The position numbers were made by a program, and so were the translations under genes. Source: Roseivirga sp. E12 (GTDB lineage: Bacteria > Bacteroidota > Bacteroidia > Cytophagales > Cyclobacteriaceae). From it: DNA of 64,000 bases. The notes under the pieces are model-generated. The model searched no databases. It saw only the letters and a program-made list of their open reading frames with translations, and was not told the origin of the DNA. Shown piece after piece: positions 1 to 8,704 of the stretch (position 1 is the stretch's first letter; every line of letters starts with the position of its first letter). The stretch covers positions 186,001 through 250,000 of the forward strand of contig NZ_JAGFMD010000005.1 of NCBI RefSeq assembly GCF_017592825.1, read 5' to 3'.

Positions 1-1
1 T

Positions 2-79
2 AGTTCAGGGGATAGCTTATCTGATGCTCGGTACAAAAGTAAATTCTCCTTGACTAAGAAAAAAGTGTTTGCCAAGTAA
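2..79 (+). CDS. Possible 3' end of a gene entering from the left
   Basis: One frame is open from the window edge to a TAA at 77-79 and would encode the last 25 residues of a protein, ending in a basic tail (LTKKKVFAK). A second frame is open to a TGA at 51-53, so the frame choice is not secure. The piece is too short to name. The remaining bases up to the next gene at 156 show no clear promoter or terminator. Confidence 0.35.
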   Translation, partial: SSGDSLSDARYKSKFSLTKKKVFAK

Positions 80-155
80 TTTCTGCTATCGTTTTTTCTC
101 CTTTTAATAAGTACGTGGAATCTGTATATTGCTTTCTTTGCAATAGCCGTATTAG

Positions 156-2720
156 ATGATGAACAAACGTTTTTTTAAGCTCCTTTTAGTAATTCTCCTT
201 TCCACCGGATCGATGGCTTTTGCCCAAGTAGACTTGGCCTACTATCTACCCGACAATGTTCAATATGATCCTGCCATTCCCACCCCCGAGTCAGTCATAG
301 GACACCAGGTTGGTGAGTGGCACATTACGCATGACAAGCTGGTTTCTTATATGAAAGCCGTTGCGGCAGCTTCTGACAGGATTACTATAGAAGAAACTGG
401 CCGAACTCATGAAGGAAGGCCTCAACTCCTTTTGACAATTACTCACCCAAGCAATCACGTAGGAATTGATAAGATCAGAAGTGACCATGTTTGGCTTACC
501 TACCCCAATGAGGCTGACAAGTTTGACGTGAAAAAAATGCCCAGTGTTGTTTATATGGGCTTTAGTATACATGGCAACGAGCCGAGTGGATCTAATGCCT
601 CTTTGCTGGTTGCATACTATCTGGCTGCGGCACAAGGAGCCGAAATAGACAACTCACTCAGAAATACGGTAGTCTTACTAGACCCTTCATATAATCCTGA
701 CGGCCTGACGCGGTTTTCGACATGGGCAAACATGCACAAAGGCAAAAACGTAAATCCAGATCCTAATGATAGAGAATATCGCGAGGTCTGGCCTGGAGGA
801 CGTACCAACCATTACTGGTTCGACTTGAATAGAGACTGGCTACCCCTTCAACAACCTGAATCAAGAAACAGAATTGCAAAGTATCATGAATGGAAGCCAA
901 ACATCTTGACCGATCATCACGAGATGGGTACCAACTCAACATTCTTCTTTCAACCTGGCGTGCCCTCTAGAACACACCCACTTACGCCAAAACTTAATCA
1001 AGAGCTAACAGGCAAAGTAGGTGAATACCATGCTCAAGCCTTGGATAGCATAGGTTCACTCTACTATACAAAAGAAGGATATGACGATTTCTACTATGGA
1101 AAGGGCTCGACTTTCCCGGATATAAATGGTGGCATAGGTATTCTTTTTGAACAAGCTAGCTCCCGAGGCCATGCGCAAGAAAGTGCAAATGGTGTTCTGA
1201 AGTTTCCATTTACCGTACGCAACCAATTCACGACAGCACTATCAACTTGGCAAGCGGCTGTTTCTATGAGAGTCGAGCTATTAGAGTATCAAAAGAGTTT
1301 TTACAAAAGAGCACTAAGAGAGGCTGACTCTGACGCTCACAAGGCCTACATATTTAAGGCAGAAAAGGACCCTGTGCGCGCTTATCACTTGGCAGAAATC
1401 CTAGATCAGCAGGAAATAGACTTCTACAGACCTTCGAGAAGAATACGATTAGAAGACGAAGAGTACTTACCAGGAAATAGCTACATAGTACCTCTAAAAC
1501 AGCGAAATTATAAAATCATTAAGGCCATGTTTGAGCAACGCACCACATTTGAGGATAGCCTTTTCTATGATATTTCAGGCTGGACATACCCATTGGCTTT
1601 CAATCTTGAATATCATGAAATGTCAAGTAGGGACTATGGAAGAAACCAACTAGGAGATAAAATTGAAAACTTGTCATTTCCAGAAGGTCAAGTAGTTGGT
1701 GGTCAAAGTAATTATGCGTATGCCTTCGAATGGCATGGATATTATGCCCCAAGGGCAGCTAATCGACTCTTATCCAAAGGCGTAAGATTAAAAGTTGCTA
1801 CGAGCAAATTTGAAGGTGCGGATGAAAAGGAATTTGACAGAGGAACTATCCTTATACCTGTTGCCAATCAGAAACTATCGGCATACGACCTCTTCGAAGA
1901 ACTGCAGGCCATAGCCAGAGAAGATGGGCTCGATATACACGCCCTCAATACGGGGCTGACTGGAGGAGTATCCTTGGGAAGTAACTCATTTATTACTCTT
2001 GAAAAGCCAGAAGTGGCACTGGTCGTTGAAGCGGGTAGTTCTTACGATATTGGTGAGGTTTGGCACCTTTTGGATACAAGAATGAACATGTTGGCAACCA
2101 AACTTCCTGTAGGTAGACTTGGCTCTGCAGCGATTGACCGTTACAATACCATCATTATTTCAGGGGGGCTAAACCTTAGTGAGTCTGCCATGGAAAACCT
2201 AAAAAGGTGGATTAGAAATGGTGGTACTTTAGTCGGCACTGGTTCGGCCGTGGGCTGGATGGCAAGAAACAAGCTGACTAACCTAAAATCGGTCAGTGCC
2301 AAGCGTCCAAGTGCTGAGGAAATCGCTTACGATCAGATTTCGAATTATACAAGGGCACAGAATATTCCAGGAGGTGTTTACATGTCTACATTAGACCTTT
2401 CGCACCCTATGACATTTGGCTATTACAGAGAATCACTACCTACATTCAGAAGGGGTAATACCATGATAGAGCCGGCTGAGAGTATGTTTGCTAACCCCGG
2501 ACGATATACTGAAGAACCTCTACGCAGTGGCTGGATCAGTGATGCAAATCTGGAAGCCTTAAAAGGAACTTCCACCATCAGAGTTAATGCAATGGGCAAT
2601 GGTCGAATTGTCTCTTTGGTGGATAATCCAAACTTCAGGGCTTTCTGGTATGGCACCAACAAATTAATGATGAACGCCATATTCTTTGGAAGAATAGTAA
2701 ACAGAGGGGCTGCACGATAA
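156..2720 (+). CDS. Secreted M14-family zinc carboxypeptidase
   Basis: An 854-residue exported protein with a clear N-terminal signal peptide ending at AFAQ. An M14 metallocarboxypeptidase domain follows: the first zinc motif is HGNEPSG (His about residue 139, Glu 142), the third ligand lies in TDHHEMG near 254-255, and a Glu in GILFEQASSRG fits the catalytic base. The C-terminal half, about 430-854, is a long extension with a glutamine-amidotransferase-like look (GGTLVGTGSAVGW) as found in large Bacteroidetes M14 proteins. It should trim peptides in the periplasm or outside the cell. It stands alone, and either ATG at 156 or 159 could start it. Confidence 0.88.
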   Translation: MMNKRFFKLLLVILLSTGSMAFAQVDLAYYLPDNVQYDPAIPTPESVIGHQVGEWHITHDKLVSYMKAVAAASDRITIEETGRTHEGRPQLLLTITHPSNHVGIDKIRSDHVWLTYPNEADKFDVKKMPSVVYMGFSIHGNEPSGSNASLLVAYYLAAAQGAEIDNSLRNTVVLLDPSYNPDGLTRFSTWANMHKGKNVNPDPNDREYREVWPGGRTNHYWFDLNRDWLPLQQPESRNRIAKYHEWKPNILTDHHEMGTNSTFFFQPGVPSRTHPLTPKLNQELTGKVGEYHAQALDSIGSLYYTKEGYDDFYYGKGSTFPDINGGIGILFEQASSRGHAQESANGVLKFPFTVRNQFTTALSTWQAAVSMRVELLEYQKSFYKRALREADSDAHKAYIFKAEKDPVRAYHLAEILDQQEIDFYRPSRRIRLEDEEYLPGNSYIVPLKQRNYKIIKAMFEQRTTFEDSLFYDISGWTYPLAFNLEYHEMSSRDYGRNQLGDKIENLSFPEGQVVGGQSNYAYAFEWHGYYAPRAANRLLSKGVRLKVATSKFEGADEKEFDRGTILIPVANQKLSAYDLFEELQAIAREDGLDIHALNTGLTGGVSLGSNSFITLEKPEVALVVEAGSSYDIGEVWHLLDTRMNMLATKLPVGRLGSAAIDRYNTIIISGGLNLSESAMENLKRWIRNGGTLVGTGSAVGWMARNKLTNLKSVSAKRPSAEEIAYDQISNYTRAQNIPGGVYMSTLDLSHPMTFGYYRESLPTFRRGNTMIEPAESMFANPGRYTEEPLRSGWISDANLEALKGTSTIRVNAMGNGRIVSLVDNPNFRAFWYGTNKLMMNAIFFGRIVNRGAAR

Positions 2721-2783
2721 TTTGTTATCATACTACACCTGAAGTGTCCTTTCTCGGTTTATTAAGCAATAATCTTTAGCTTT

Positions 2784-3308
2784 GTGAAAAATTTCAAAGT
2801 GTCAGATCGCTTATTCCTTCTTGACAAGAACTATCTCCTAAAAGAGGCACAGGCAAACTCGAGGCTGGAGCTTCAGGCTAGGCTGGTTGAACTAGTTAAG
2901 GAAGGGTACTTTCAACTTTTCAACCCACTACGATTACCTGATGAAAGGACGGATCTCATCGAAAACTTCAAACCCACCCATCTTTCTTTTTTCGATGAGC
3001 TCTATGATGTATTGGCAGGGATTTACCGGTATAACATCGGAGACAATCAACTCGAACTTCTTTTTGATGGGCGGAGTCATTATGAAATGTATATGACTGA
3101 CTGGCCAAAAGCTTTTGAGGAGTATGTGAATGATCTCTGCAGCAAAAAGAATTTCGTCCTAGCTGGGCTTGAGCTCTCTGTTTTTCATGACCCTTCCAAA
3201 AGAATTGAGCTTGCACAAAATAGAATGAAGGTGAGCATATTCGATCATTTTGGCCTTCGCATTTACAAGTATAAGGGAATACAAAAGCTGAATTCTAAAT
3301 CAGCATAA
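2784..3308 (+). CDS. Hypothetical protein, about 170 aa
   Basis: I do not recognise this family. The product is soluble, mixed in charge and has no signal peptide or membrane segment. The first half is helical and leucine-rich; the second has aromatic motifs (HYEMYMTDWPKAFEEYV). The frame opens with GTG at 2784, but a TAGCTTTG element at 2777-2784 looks like a -7 box. If so, transcription begins near 2790 and the GTG at 2799 is the likelier start. It converges on deoC with 3 bp between the ends. Confidence 0.65.
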   Translation: MKNFKVSDRLFLLDKNYLLKEAQANSRLELQARLVELVKEGYFQLFNPLRLPDERTDLIENFKPTHLSFFDELYDVLAGIYRYNIGDNQLELLFDGRSHYEMYMTDWPKAFEEYVNDLCSKKNFVLAGLELSVFHDPSKRIELAQNRMKVSIFDHFGLRIYKYKGIQKLNSKSA

Positions 3309-3311
3309 CGA

Positions 3312-3977
3312 TCAGTCAAGGCTGGCCTGCTCCTCCATAATCTTTACACCTGAAGAAGTCCCAATACGATCGGCACCGGCAGCTATCATTGCCTGAAGTG
3401 TATACAGATCTTTAATACCTCCCGAGGCTTTTAAACCTACATTAGATGGAGCATGTGCTCTCATCAAAACAATGTCATCGGCTTGAGCCCCACTAGAAGC
3501 AAAGCCTGTAGAAGTTTTTACAAAATCAGTCCCGGCCTCGGAGGCAAGTTTAGTCGCAACGATAATTTCATTCTTTGTAAGATAAGCTGTCTCAATAATT
3601 ACCTTCATCATACAGCTCGATTGATGTATCAAATTGGCACATTTAGCAAGCTCAACTTTCACCCAAGGCATACCTGATTTAAAGGCAGAAACATTCATAA
3701 CAACATCCAACTCATGAGCACCATCATCGATGGCAGTCTCAATTTCCAGAAGTTTACTTTGAGTCATTTGGTAACCCAGTGGAAATCCAATCACCGTTAC
3801 CAATTGGGTATCATGATCAGCCAATTCTCTCGATGCGCGTTTAACCCAGAAAGGAGGAACACAGACACCGATAAATTTGTGATCTATCGCCTCCTTAACC
3901 AATACATCTATATCCCTATCCTCTAAATTGGGCTTCAGGTTTGTATGTTCTATGTATCTGCTAATGTCCATTGACAT
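3312..3977 (-). CDS. deoC: Deoxyribose-phosphate aldolase
   Basis: 221 residues, the usual DERA length. It cleaves 2-deoxyribose-5-phosphate to glyceraldehyde-3-phosphate and acetaldehyde in deoxynucleoside catabolism. The Schiff-base lysine lies in VKTSTGF and the second catalytic lysine in LKASGGI; the acidic DVVMNVSAF segment is also present. Its start overlaps the end of the upstream dehydrogenase by 17 bp, so the two are translated from one message. No other deo or nucleoside-salvage gene is adjacent. Confidence 0.95.
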   Translation of the reverse strand: MSMDISRYIEHTNLKPNLEDRDIDVLVKEAIDHKFIGVCVPPFWVKRASRELADHDTQLVTVIGFPLGYQMTQSKLLEIETAIDDGAHELDVVMNVSAFKSGMPWVKVELAKCANLIHQSSCMMKVIIETAYLTKNEIIVATKLASEAGTDFVKTSTGFASSGAQADDIVLMRAHAPSNVGLKASGGIKDLYTLQAMIAAGADRIGTSSGVKIMEEQASLD

Positions 3978-5175
3978 AGTCTTGTAAATAGGAGTATCTC
4001 TCCGTCAATTGGCCATCTTCCGTGATTGAGGCACGTTTGATAATATCGTCAGTATCTTCTCCGATTAGATTAGGAAGAATATGTTTTAAAAATTCCTTTC
4101 CAAAATCTTCCGATGCATTACGTGGAAGCTCGCAAGGAAGATTATCTACTGCCATTACAGTTATATTTCCCTCATCTGCAAAGGCTGATTCTACACGATC
4201 GTTACTTGGGTTAAAGTCATAAATGGGATCGTCAATGGTACTCGGTTGCTTAGTTGAAGGGATTGAACCTTCAATGTCACAGGTAATGTCAGCCACTACC
4301 CTCAATTTAAAGTCGGGTTGCAGAGCATCGTGCTTTGTGAAAAGAACAGGGGCTTTAGGATCCCAAAATGCTCCCGCAATCAATACATCCGCCTTTCGAG
4401 CATAATTGAGGAAAGAGGACTCATATTGACTTGGATCTGAGTAAAATTCATCCCTATTAAAATCACCTCCACCTATTCTCTGGTTATAGTCTCGTGTATT
4501 AAGCTGAGTATAGACGGGCTCGTCAAAATACTCATCAACAAATTCAGCAGGGCTCACTTTTCTTATTCCCATTCCATTCAGTACTTCCATAGCGCCTTTT
4601 GAGACTCTACCTCCACCCGTCAGTGCGATCTTTATGGCTGGTAATTCAACCTTAGAATACTCCGTTTCCATGTCGTCCAAGTCGAAGCATTCATGCGCAG
4701 GGCGTAGTTGAAAAAGATTATACCGCTTACCAAAGGTCAAAATGCCATTGTATGCTCCCACGATGCCAGCATATCGACCAAAGGCAATAAGTCTCTGACT
4801 ATTCTTATTGGTAAGGCATTCCCAATCAATGAGTCGAATTTTCTTCTTGATGATTTCCTGAAGGAGGCCCCTATTATACTCTTGCATTTTGATGGTGTGT
4901 GAGAAAAAGAAGTGTGTTTTTCCCTCAGAGAGCATCGGGATTGGGACTTCCTTGACACCTAGTATTATCCCACAATCTGAGACATCATCGATCATTATCG
5001 CCCCGGCCTCCGCATACTCCGAATCGGGAAAACAACGAATTTCACTGCGCTGGCACTTGATCTCAATATTTTCATATGTAGCCAAGATTTCTTTAACCTG
5101 AACCGGTGTAAGAGGTACTCTGCGATCAATAGGTACTTTGCCTTCCTTGATAATGCCGATGCTAATAGATTCCAT
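3961..5175 (-). CDS. Saccharopine/alanine dehydrogenase-type NAD(P) oxidoreductase
   Basis: 404 residues with an AlaDH/PNT-type N-terminal domain (GIIKEGKVPIDRRVPLTP) and a Rossmann-like centre (KIALTGGGRVSKGAMEVL). This is the architecture of NAD-dependent, lysine-forming saccharopine dehydrogenase (LYS1-like). Bacteroidetes members are usually named only as oxidoreductases and the true substrate is not established. I start it at the ATG at 5175 rather than at the longer frame, because a TATTTTTG -7 box lies just 4 bp upstream of that ATG. deoC overlaps its end. Confidence 0.8.
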   Translation of the reverse strand: MESISIGIIKEGKVPIDRRVPLTPVQVKEILATYENIEIKCQRSEIRCFPDSEYAEAGAIMIDDVSDCGIILGVKEVPIPMLSEGKTHFFFSHTIKMQEYNRGLLQEIIKKKIRLIDWECLTNKNSQRLIAFGRYAGIVGAYNGILTFGKRYNLFQLRPAHECFDLDDMETEYSKVELPAIKIALTGGGRVSKGAMEVLNGMGIRKVSPAEFVDEYFDEPVYTQLNTRDYNQRIGGGDFNRDEFYSDPSQYESSFLNYARKADVLIAGAFWDPKAPVLFTKHDALQPDFKLRVVADITCDIEGSIPSTKQPSTIDDPIYDFNPSNDRVESAFADEGNITVMAVDNLPCELPRNASEDFGKEFLKHILPNLIGEDTDDIIKRASITEDGQLTERYSYLQDYVNGH

Positions 5176-5179
5176 GCAA

Positions 5180-5187
5180 CAAAAATA
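5180..5187 (-). promoter_or_regulatory. Promoter -7 box of the dehydrogenase-deoC operon
   Basis: TATTTTTG on the minus strand matches the Bacteroidetes -7 consensus TAnnTTTG and lies 4 bp before the ATG at 5175, implying a very short or absent leader. The -33 TTG is poorly placed; the nearest candidate is 25 bp away. Confidence 0.55.
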
Positions 5188-5222
5188 TAAATTATGTGCC
5201 AAGCATTGCCATCAAATAGCAA

Positions 5223-6566
5223 CTAGAATGGATCATCCACGAAGCGAACAGAAGGTCTTTGTCCTTTTAACAAAAAATGTTGGTTTAAATACAAAAGACC
5301 ATAACCTATATTCCCATAGAAGTACCCATTGAATGTTGTAATGCTACCGGCATTTGACATAAACCCAAAACGAGGTATCGACCAATGACGACCTTCGTCC
5401 ATGACTGATTTAGTAGTGATGTGCTCAATTATTTGCAGTGAGAAATCAAGATACTTTTGATCACTTGTTAGTCTATACAGTTCTTGGGCAAATGAGCCCA
5501 CTCCTGCCAGCCCAAAACGCTGATCGGTAGAAAATGGCTCCTTACCAAAATTTGATTGTGGAGTTAACAAGGGATTACTGGACACTATTCCGTTATAACA
5601 GGCTTCCGCTTTTTTCAACCACTTAACGTCACTCGTGACACGGTTCAAGAGGACAAACAAGCGCCCTACTCCTGCGGGTCCATGTGCCCAGCCAATATCG
5701 TATGGTCGCCTCCAGTCATTATCCGGAAAGCCGTAGGGTATTAGATAAACATCATCTGTAGTATTAGCGATGTTGTCTAAATAGTCCACTGCGCTAAGGG
5801 CAGCATTGAGGAATTTTTCATCACCTGTTTTCTCATAAAGTCGGGTCAGGAAATAGGCAATACCTGCATTTCCGTGTGAAAAATTTGGGAGTATAAACCG
5901 TCCATTCTGTCCACGCTTCCAAAAAAGACCGTCTCCTTCATTTTCAGCACGAGCTATTAAGGTTTCTCCTGCTCCAATGGCCATATTGGTCGCCTTAGCA
6001 TTCTCCAGCTCCTCTCCAGCGTACAGTAGGAAAAGGCCCGTGCCAGCCAGCCCACCTAAAACATCATTTCCCAAGTCCCAAGAGATGGTATCATTCGGGT
6101 GATCAGCGAAATGGGCCAACACATCCAATATTGATAATGCTCCATTTAGAAACTTAGGCTTATGTGTCACTTTGTAGAGTTCGGTCAAAGCAAAACCAGG
6201 GGCACACACATTACCGTATGGGCTAAAAGCCCAAAACTTTCCTTTCAACGTATCAGTCTTGCGAGGTAAATTATTCAGGACATACTCACCAATTTCTTCC
6301 GCACGATTCAGATAAGCTTCGTCTCCAGTAGCATTATACAGTTCTAGATAAAAAGTCAAGCCGCCAGACATTCCATCAGAAAATGATAGTGAGATATTAC
6401 TAGGATCATCTATCGCATCTGGCCAGACGTTCGAATCGTTGGTTTGGTTCTGAAGCCATGACTCTGTTTCTAGCGCCAGTTTCAGATATTGGGATTCATT
6501 TGAAGCACAAGAGAAAAGGCATATCGAGGCGAGGTAAGTCAAGAGGAACCAGAGGTTTTTACGCAT
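5223..6566 (-). CDS. LanC-like alpha/alpha-toroid lipoprotein without zinc ligands
   Basis: 447 residues with a lipoprotein signal (LASICLFSC, lipidated Cys about 20), so it is exported. The body is a series of helical-pair repeats with G-x-x-G loops, as in lanthionine cyclase LanC proteins: DGMSGGLTFYLEL, HGNAGIAYFLTRL, WAHGPAGVGRLF and RFGLAGVGSFAQEL. In true LanC enzymes the last two loops are WCxG and CHG and carry the zinc-binding Cys, Cys and His. Here they read WAHG and RFG, so the metal site is gone and cyclase activity is unlikely. No lanthipeptide precursor or dehydratase is near. A membrane LytTR regulator gene precedes it by 84 bp. Confidence 0.75.
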   Translation of the reverse strand: MRKNLWFLLTYLASICLFSCASNESQYLKLALETESWLQNQTNDSNVWPDAIDDPSNISLSFSDGMSGGLTFYLELYNATGDEAYLNRAEEIGEYVLNNLPRKTDTLKGKFWAFSPYGNVCAPGFALTELYKVTHKPKFLNGALSILDVLAHFADHPNDTISWDLGNDVLGGLAGTGLFLLYAGEELENAKATNMAIGAGETLIARAENEGDGLFWKRGQNGRFILPNFSHGNAGIAYFLTRLYEKTGDEKFLNAALSAVDYLDNIANTTDDVYLIPYGFPDNDWRRPYDIGWAHGPAGVGRLFVLLNRVTSDVKWLKKAEACYNGIVSSNPLLTPQSNFGKEPFSTDQRFGLAGVGSFAQELYRLTSDQKYLDFSLQIIEHITTKSVMDEGRHWSIPRFGFMSNAGSITTFNGYFYGNIGYGLLYLNQHFLLKGQRPSVRFVDDPF

Positions 6567-6617
6567 ATCATTTTTTTGGCAAAAACAGCGTTCCCAACCC
6601 TTCTCTCAAAGGAAAGA

Positions 6618-6646
6618 TTCGCGAATAGGCTCAAAAAGTTCGCGAA
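6618..6646 (-). promoter_or_regulatory. Two TTCGCGAA boxes 21 bp apart, candidate LytTR operator
   Basis: The 8-bp palindrome TTCGCGAA occurs at 6618-6625 and 6639-6646, start to start 21 bp, in the 84-bp gap between the LytTR gene and the LanC-like gene. LytTR-domain regulators typically bind two short boxes about two helical turns apart. Assignment to this regulator is inference. Confidence 0.45.
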
Positions 6647-6650
6647 AGCT

Positions 6651-7466
6651 TCAATGAGAAGTGAAACTGGATTTATAGGATTCTCCAAGCTTCAGTTCTG
6701 TTCCATCTGAAAGCATTACAAATGTGCCTTTCGATCCCCTTGACTTTTTGTAAATACTTTGGATATGCTCCTTGTTTATAAAGTAAGATCTATGTGCACG
6801 GCCGAAAACCTCGGTCGGCAATTTGACTTCAAGGCCCTTCATGGTCTGGCTTATCAAGTGATAACCCGTTGGGGTGTGGACTTTTTGATAATGGTCAAGT
6901 GCTTCTACCCATAACACATTGGCAAAGTCGATATAAAACAGCCTTCCATTCTCTCGAATTTCAAACCTCCTCAACAGCTTTTCAGGTGCCTCAACCCTTT
7001 CTTTTCGCTCTTTAAAGTAATAAGTAGCAATTAAGACAATGGCCCAATAACTCAGCAGATGAATATGAACAACATTGGTGAGGTACTTGGTGACAAAGCG
7101 ATCAAGTATCGGTACTGAAGAAAGGTTAATACTGAACAGCAGCAAATTGCAACACACCATATGCAGTCCAACCATCAAAATGGAAAACCCGAAATGAAAT
7201 AGGTAGTGCAGTCTATCCTTTGATAACGGAAACTTTCGTGCGAACCTCAACAAGAAGGGTGTTGAGAAAGCAAAACTCCCATAAACGACCAGATTATAAA
7301 TAAGACTAAGCTTAATAGAAAACGCCTCGTTGGTGATATTCTTTATATAATTCTGCCCCCAAACGATTAACGAAATGACAATTAGTACCAAGAGTACCAA
7401 ACCGGTCAATTCCGCCTCTTTGCTATCTCTGTTCACCGAAGGTGATAGGATTGATGTTTTGGGCAT
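6651..7466 (-). CDS. Membrane-bound LytTR-family transcriptional regulator
   Basis: 271 residues. About four hydrophobic segments fill residues 20-150, followed by a C-terminal LytTR DNA-binding domain from about 170 (FYIDFANVLWVEALDHYQKVHT, then FGRAHRSYFINKEHIQSIY). There is no receiver or kinase domain, so the membrane part itself may sense the signal, as in one-component membrane LytTR proteins. It starts 17 bp after glycerate kinase, suggesting cotranscription, and is followed by the LanC-like lipoprotein, its most obvious target. Confidence 0.85.
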   Translation of the reverse strand: MPKTSILSPSVNRDSKEAELTGLVLLVLIVISLIVWGQNYIKNITNEAFSIKLSLIYNLVVYGSFAFSTPFLLRFARKFPLSKDRLHYLFHFGFSILMVGLHMVCCNLLLFSINLSSVPILDRFVTKYLTNVVHIHLLSYWAIVLIATYYFKERKERVEAPEKLLRRFEIRENGRLFYIDFANVLWVEALDHYQKVHTPTGYHLISQTMKGLEVKLPTEVFGRAHRSYFINKEHIQSIYKKSRGSKGTFVMLSDGTELKLGESYKSSFTSH

Positions 7467-7483
7467 AGCAGTTTATACTAGAT

Positions 7484-8602
7484 TCAAGGCAGGTGGGTTT
7501 TGAAATTGCTGAGCATATCATACGCGCTTCTCTCTGTTAACTCAGAAGCATGTGCTAAAGCATATGCCAAGCTCATATCATTTTTCATCAAGCTCTTCAC
7601 CTCAAAAACCTGTTCCTTGAGTAAATCTTTAGTCTCGCTTTCAGCAAGCCCACAAATAATACCGATTGGTATATTTTTTATCTTACTGGCTTTCATCACG
7701 CCTGCAACCACTTTGCCTTCCAAGGACTGGCTGTCAAGTTTTCCCTCCCCGGTGATAACTAAATCTACCCCATCTAATATTTTATCAAAGTCCACAATCT
7801 CTAGGACCGTTTCAATACCCGATTGGATCTCTGCATTGAGAAAGGACATTGCTCCATAACCCAATCCACCCGCAGCACCAGAACCTGCGGCATGTTCATT
7901 GCCATTGTTCAACACGCTAGCCAGATTTGACATACCTCGATCAAGCTGTATCATCTGTTCATCATCAGCCCCCTTTTGAGCTCCATAGACTTGAGAAGCC
8001 CCTCTTTTTCCGAGTAGCGGATTTTGGACATCCGACAAAACCGTAAACCGAACACCCCTTATGGATGGATCACAATTTTCATTTGATATACCAACGATAT
8101 TTGCAAGCCCAGCCCCTGTCGCTTCAAAACTCTCATTCGCTTTTGTCATAAACTCGAAACCCAAGGCATGGGCCATGCCAATACCTCCATCGTTAGTGGC
8201 ACTACCACCAATCAACAGATATATCTCGTCCACACCCTGATTTACGGCATGCCTTATTATTTCTCCGGTACCATAAGTGGTCGTTTTGAGAGGATTCCTT
8301 TCTGAAGGGCTCAAAAGTTGGAGTCCAGAGGCCATAGCCATTTCTATAAATGCCATTGAATCATGACGAAGATAATAGACCTCAATAGGCCTAAATAAAG
8401 GATCACTAACCCTTAGGATGATTCGCTTCGTAGGTAAAATGGACTCTAACACATTCAGGGTTCCTTCTCCGCCATCGGCCAATGGAAGCAGTCTGGTTTC
8501 CACCGATGAATCCAAGCGTTTTAATCCCCGATCTATTGCAGCACACACTTCAGTAGCTGTCAGAGAACCTTTAAACTTATCGGGGCAAACTAATAGCTTC
8601 AT
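7484..8602 (-). CDS. Glycerate kinase
   Basis: 372 residues, family length for GarK/GlxK-type glycerate 2-kinase. The N-terminus MKLLVCPDKFKGSLTATEV, the central LLIGGSATNDGGIGMAHALG and the GSGAAGGLGYG loop are diagnostic. It phosphorylates glycerate with ATP to feed lower glycolysis. It is the first gene of a likely operon with the LytTR regulator (17-bp gap). No glyoxylate or tartronate-semialdehyde gene is next to it. Confidence 0.93.
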   Translation of the reverse strand: MKLLVCPDKFKGSLTATEVCAAIDRGLKRLDSSVETRLLPLADGGEGTLNVLESILPTKRIILRVSDPLFRPIEVYYLRHDSMAFIEMAMASGLQLLSPSERNPLKTTTYGTGEIIRHAVNQGVDEIYLLIGGSATNDGGIGMAHALGFEFMTKANESFEATGAGLANIVGISNENCDPSIRGVRFTVLSDVQNPLLGKRGASQVYGAQKGADDEQMIQLDRGMSNLASVLNNGNEHAAGSGAAGGLGYGAMSFLNAEIQSGIETVLEIVDFDKILDGVDLVITGEGKLDSQSLEGKVVAGVMKASKIKNIPIGIICGLAESETKDLLKEQVFEVKSLMKNDMSLAYALAHASELTERSAYDMLSNFKTHLP

Positions 8603-8639
8603 AACCTCTTTCGGTAATCTATGTAAAATTAGAGTCTGC

Positions 8640-8675
8640 CAAAAATAAAAATACCAAAGCCGTATACTTTGGTAT
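8640..8675 (-). terminator. Terminator of the GyrI-like gene
   Basis: ATACCAAAG (8651-8659) pairs perfectly with CTTTGGTAT (8667-8675) across a 7-base loop. Read on the minus strand the hairpin is followed by TTTTATTTTT. It lies just downstream of the gene ending at 8705. Confidence 0.8.
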
Positions 8676-8704
8676 CTGTCATGAAGTTATGTTTTGCTGC
8701 CCCC

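Noticed and set aside
5223-6566. Lanthipeptide biosynthetic cluster suggested by the LanC-like protein
   Set aside because: No dehydratase, precursor peptide or exporter is near, the zinc ligands are absent, and the protein is exported.
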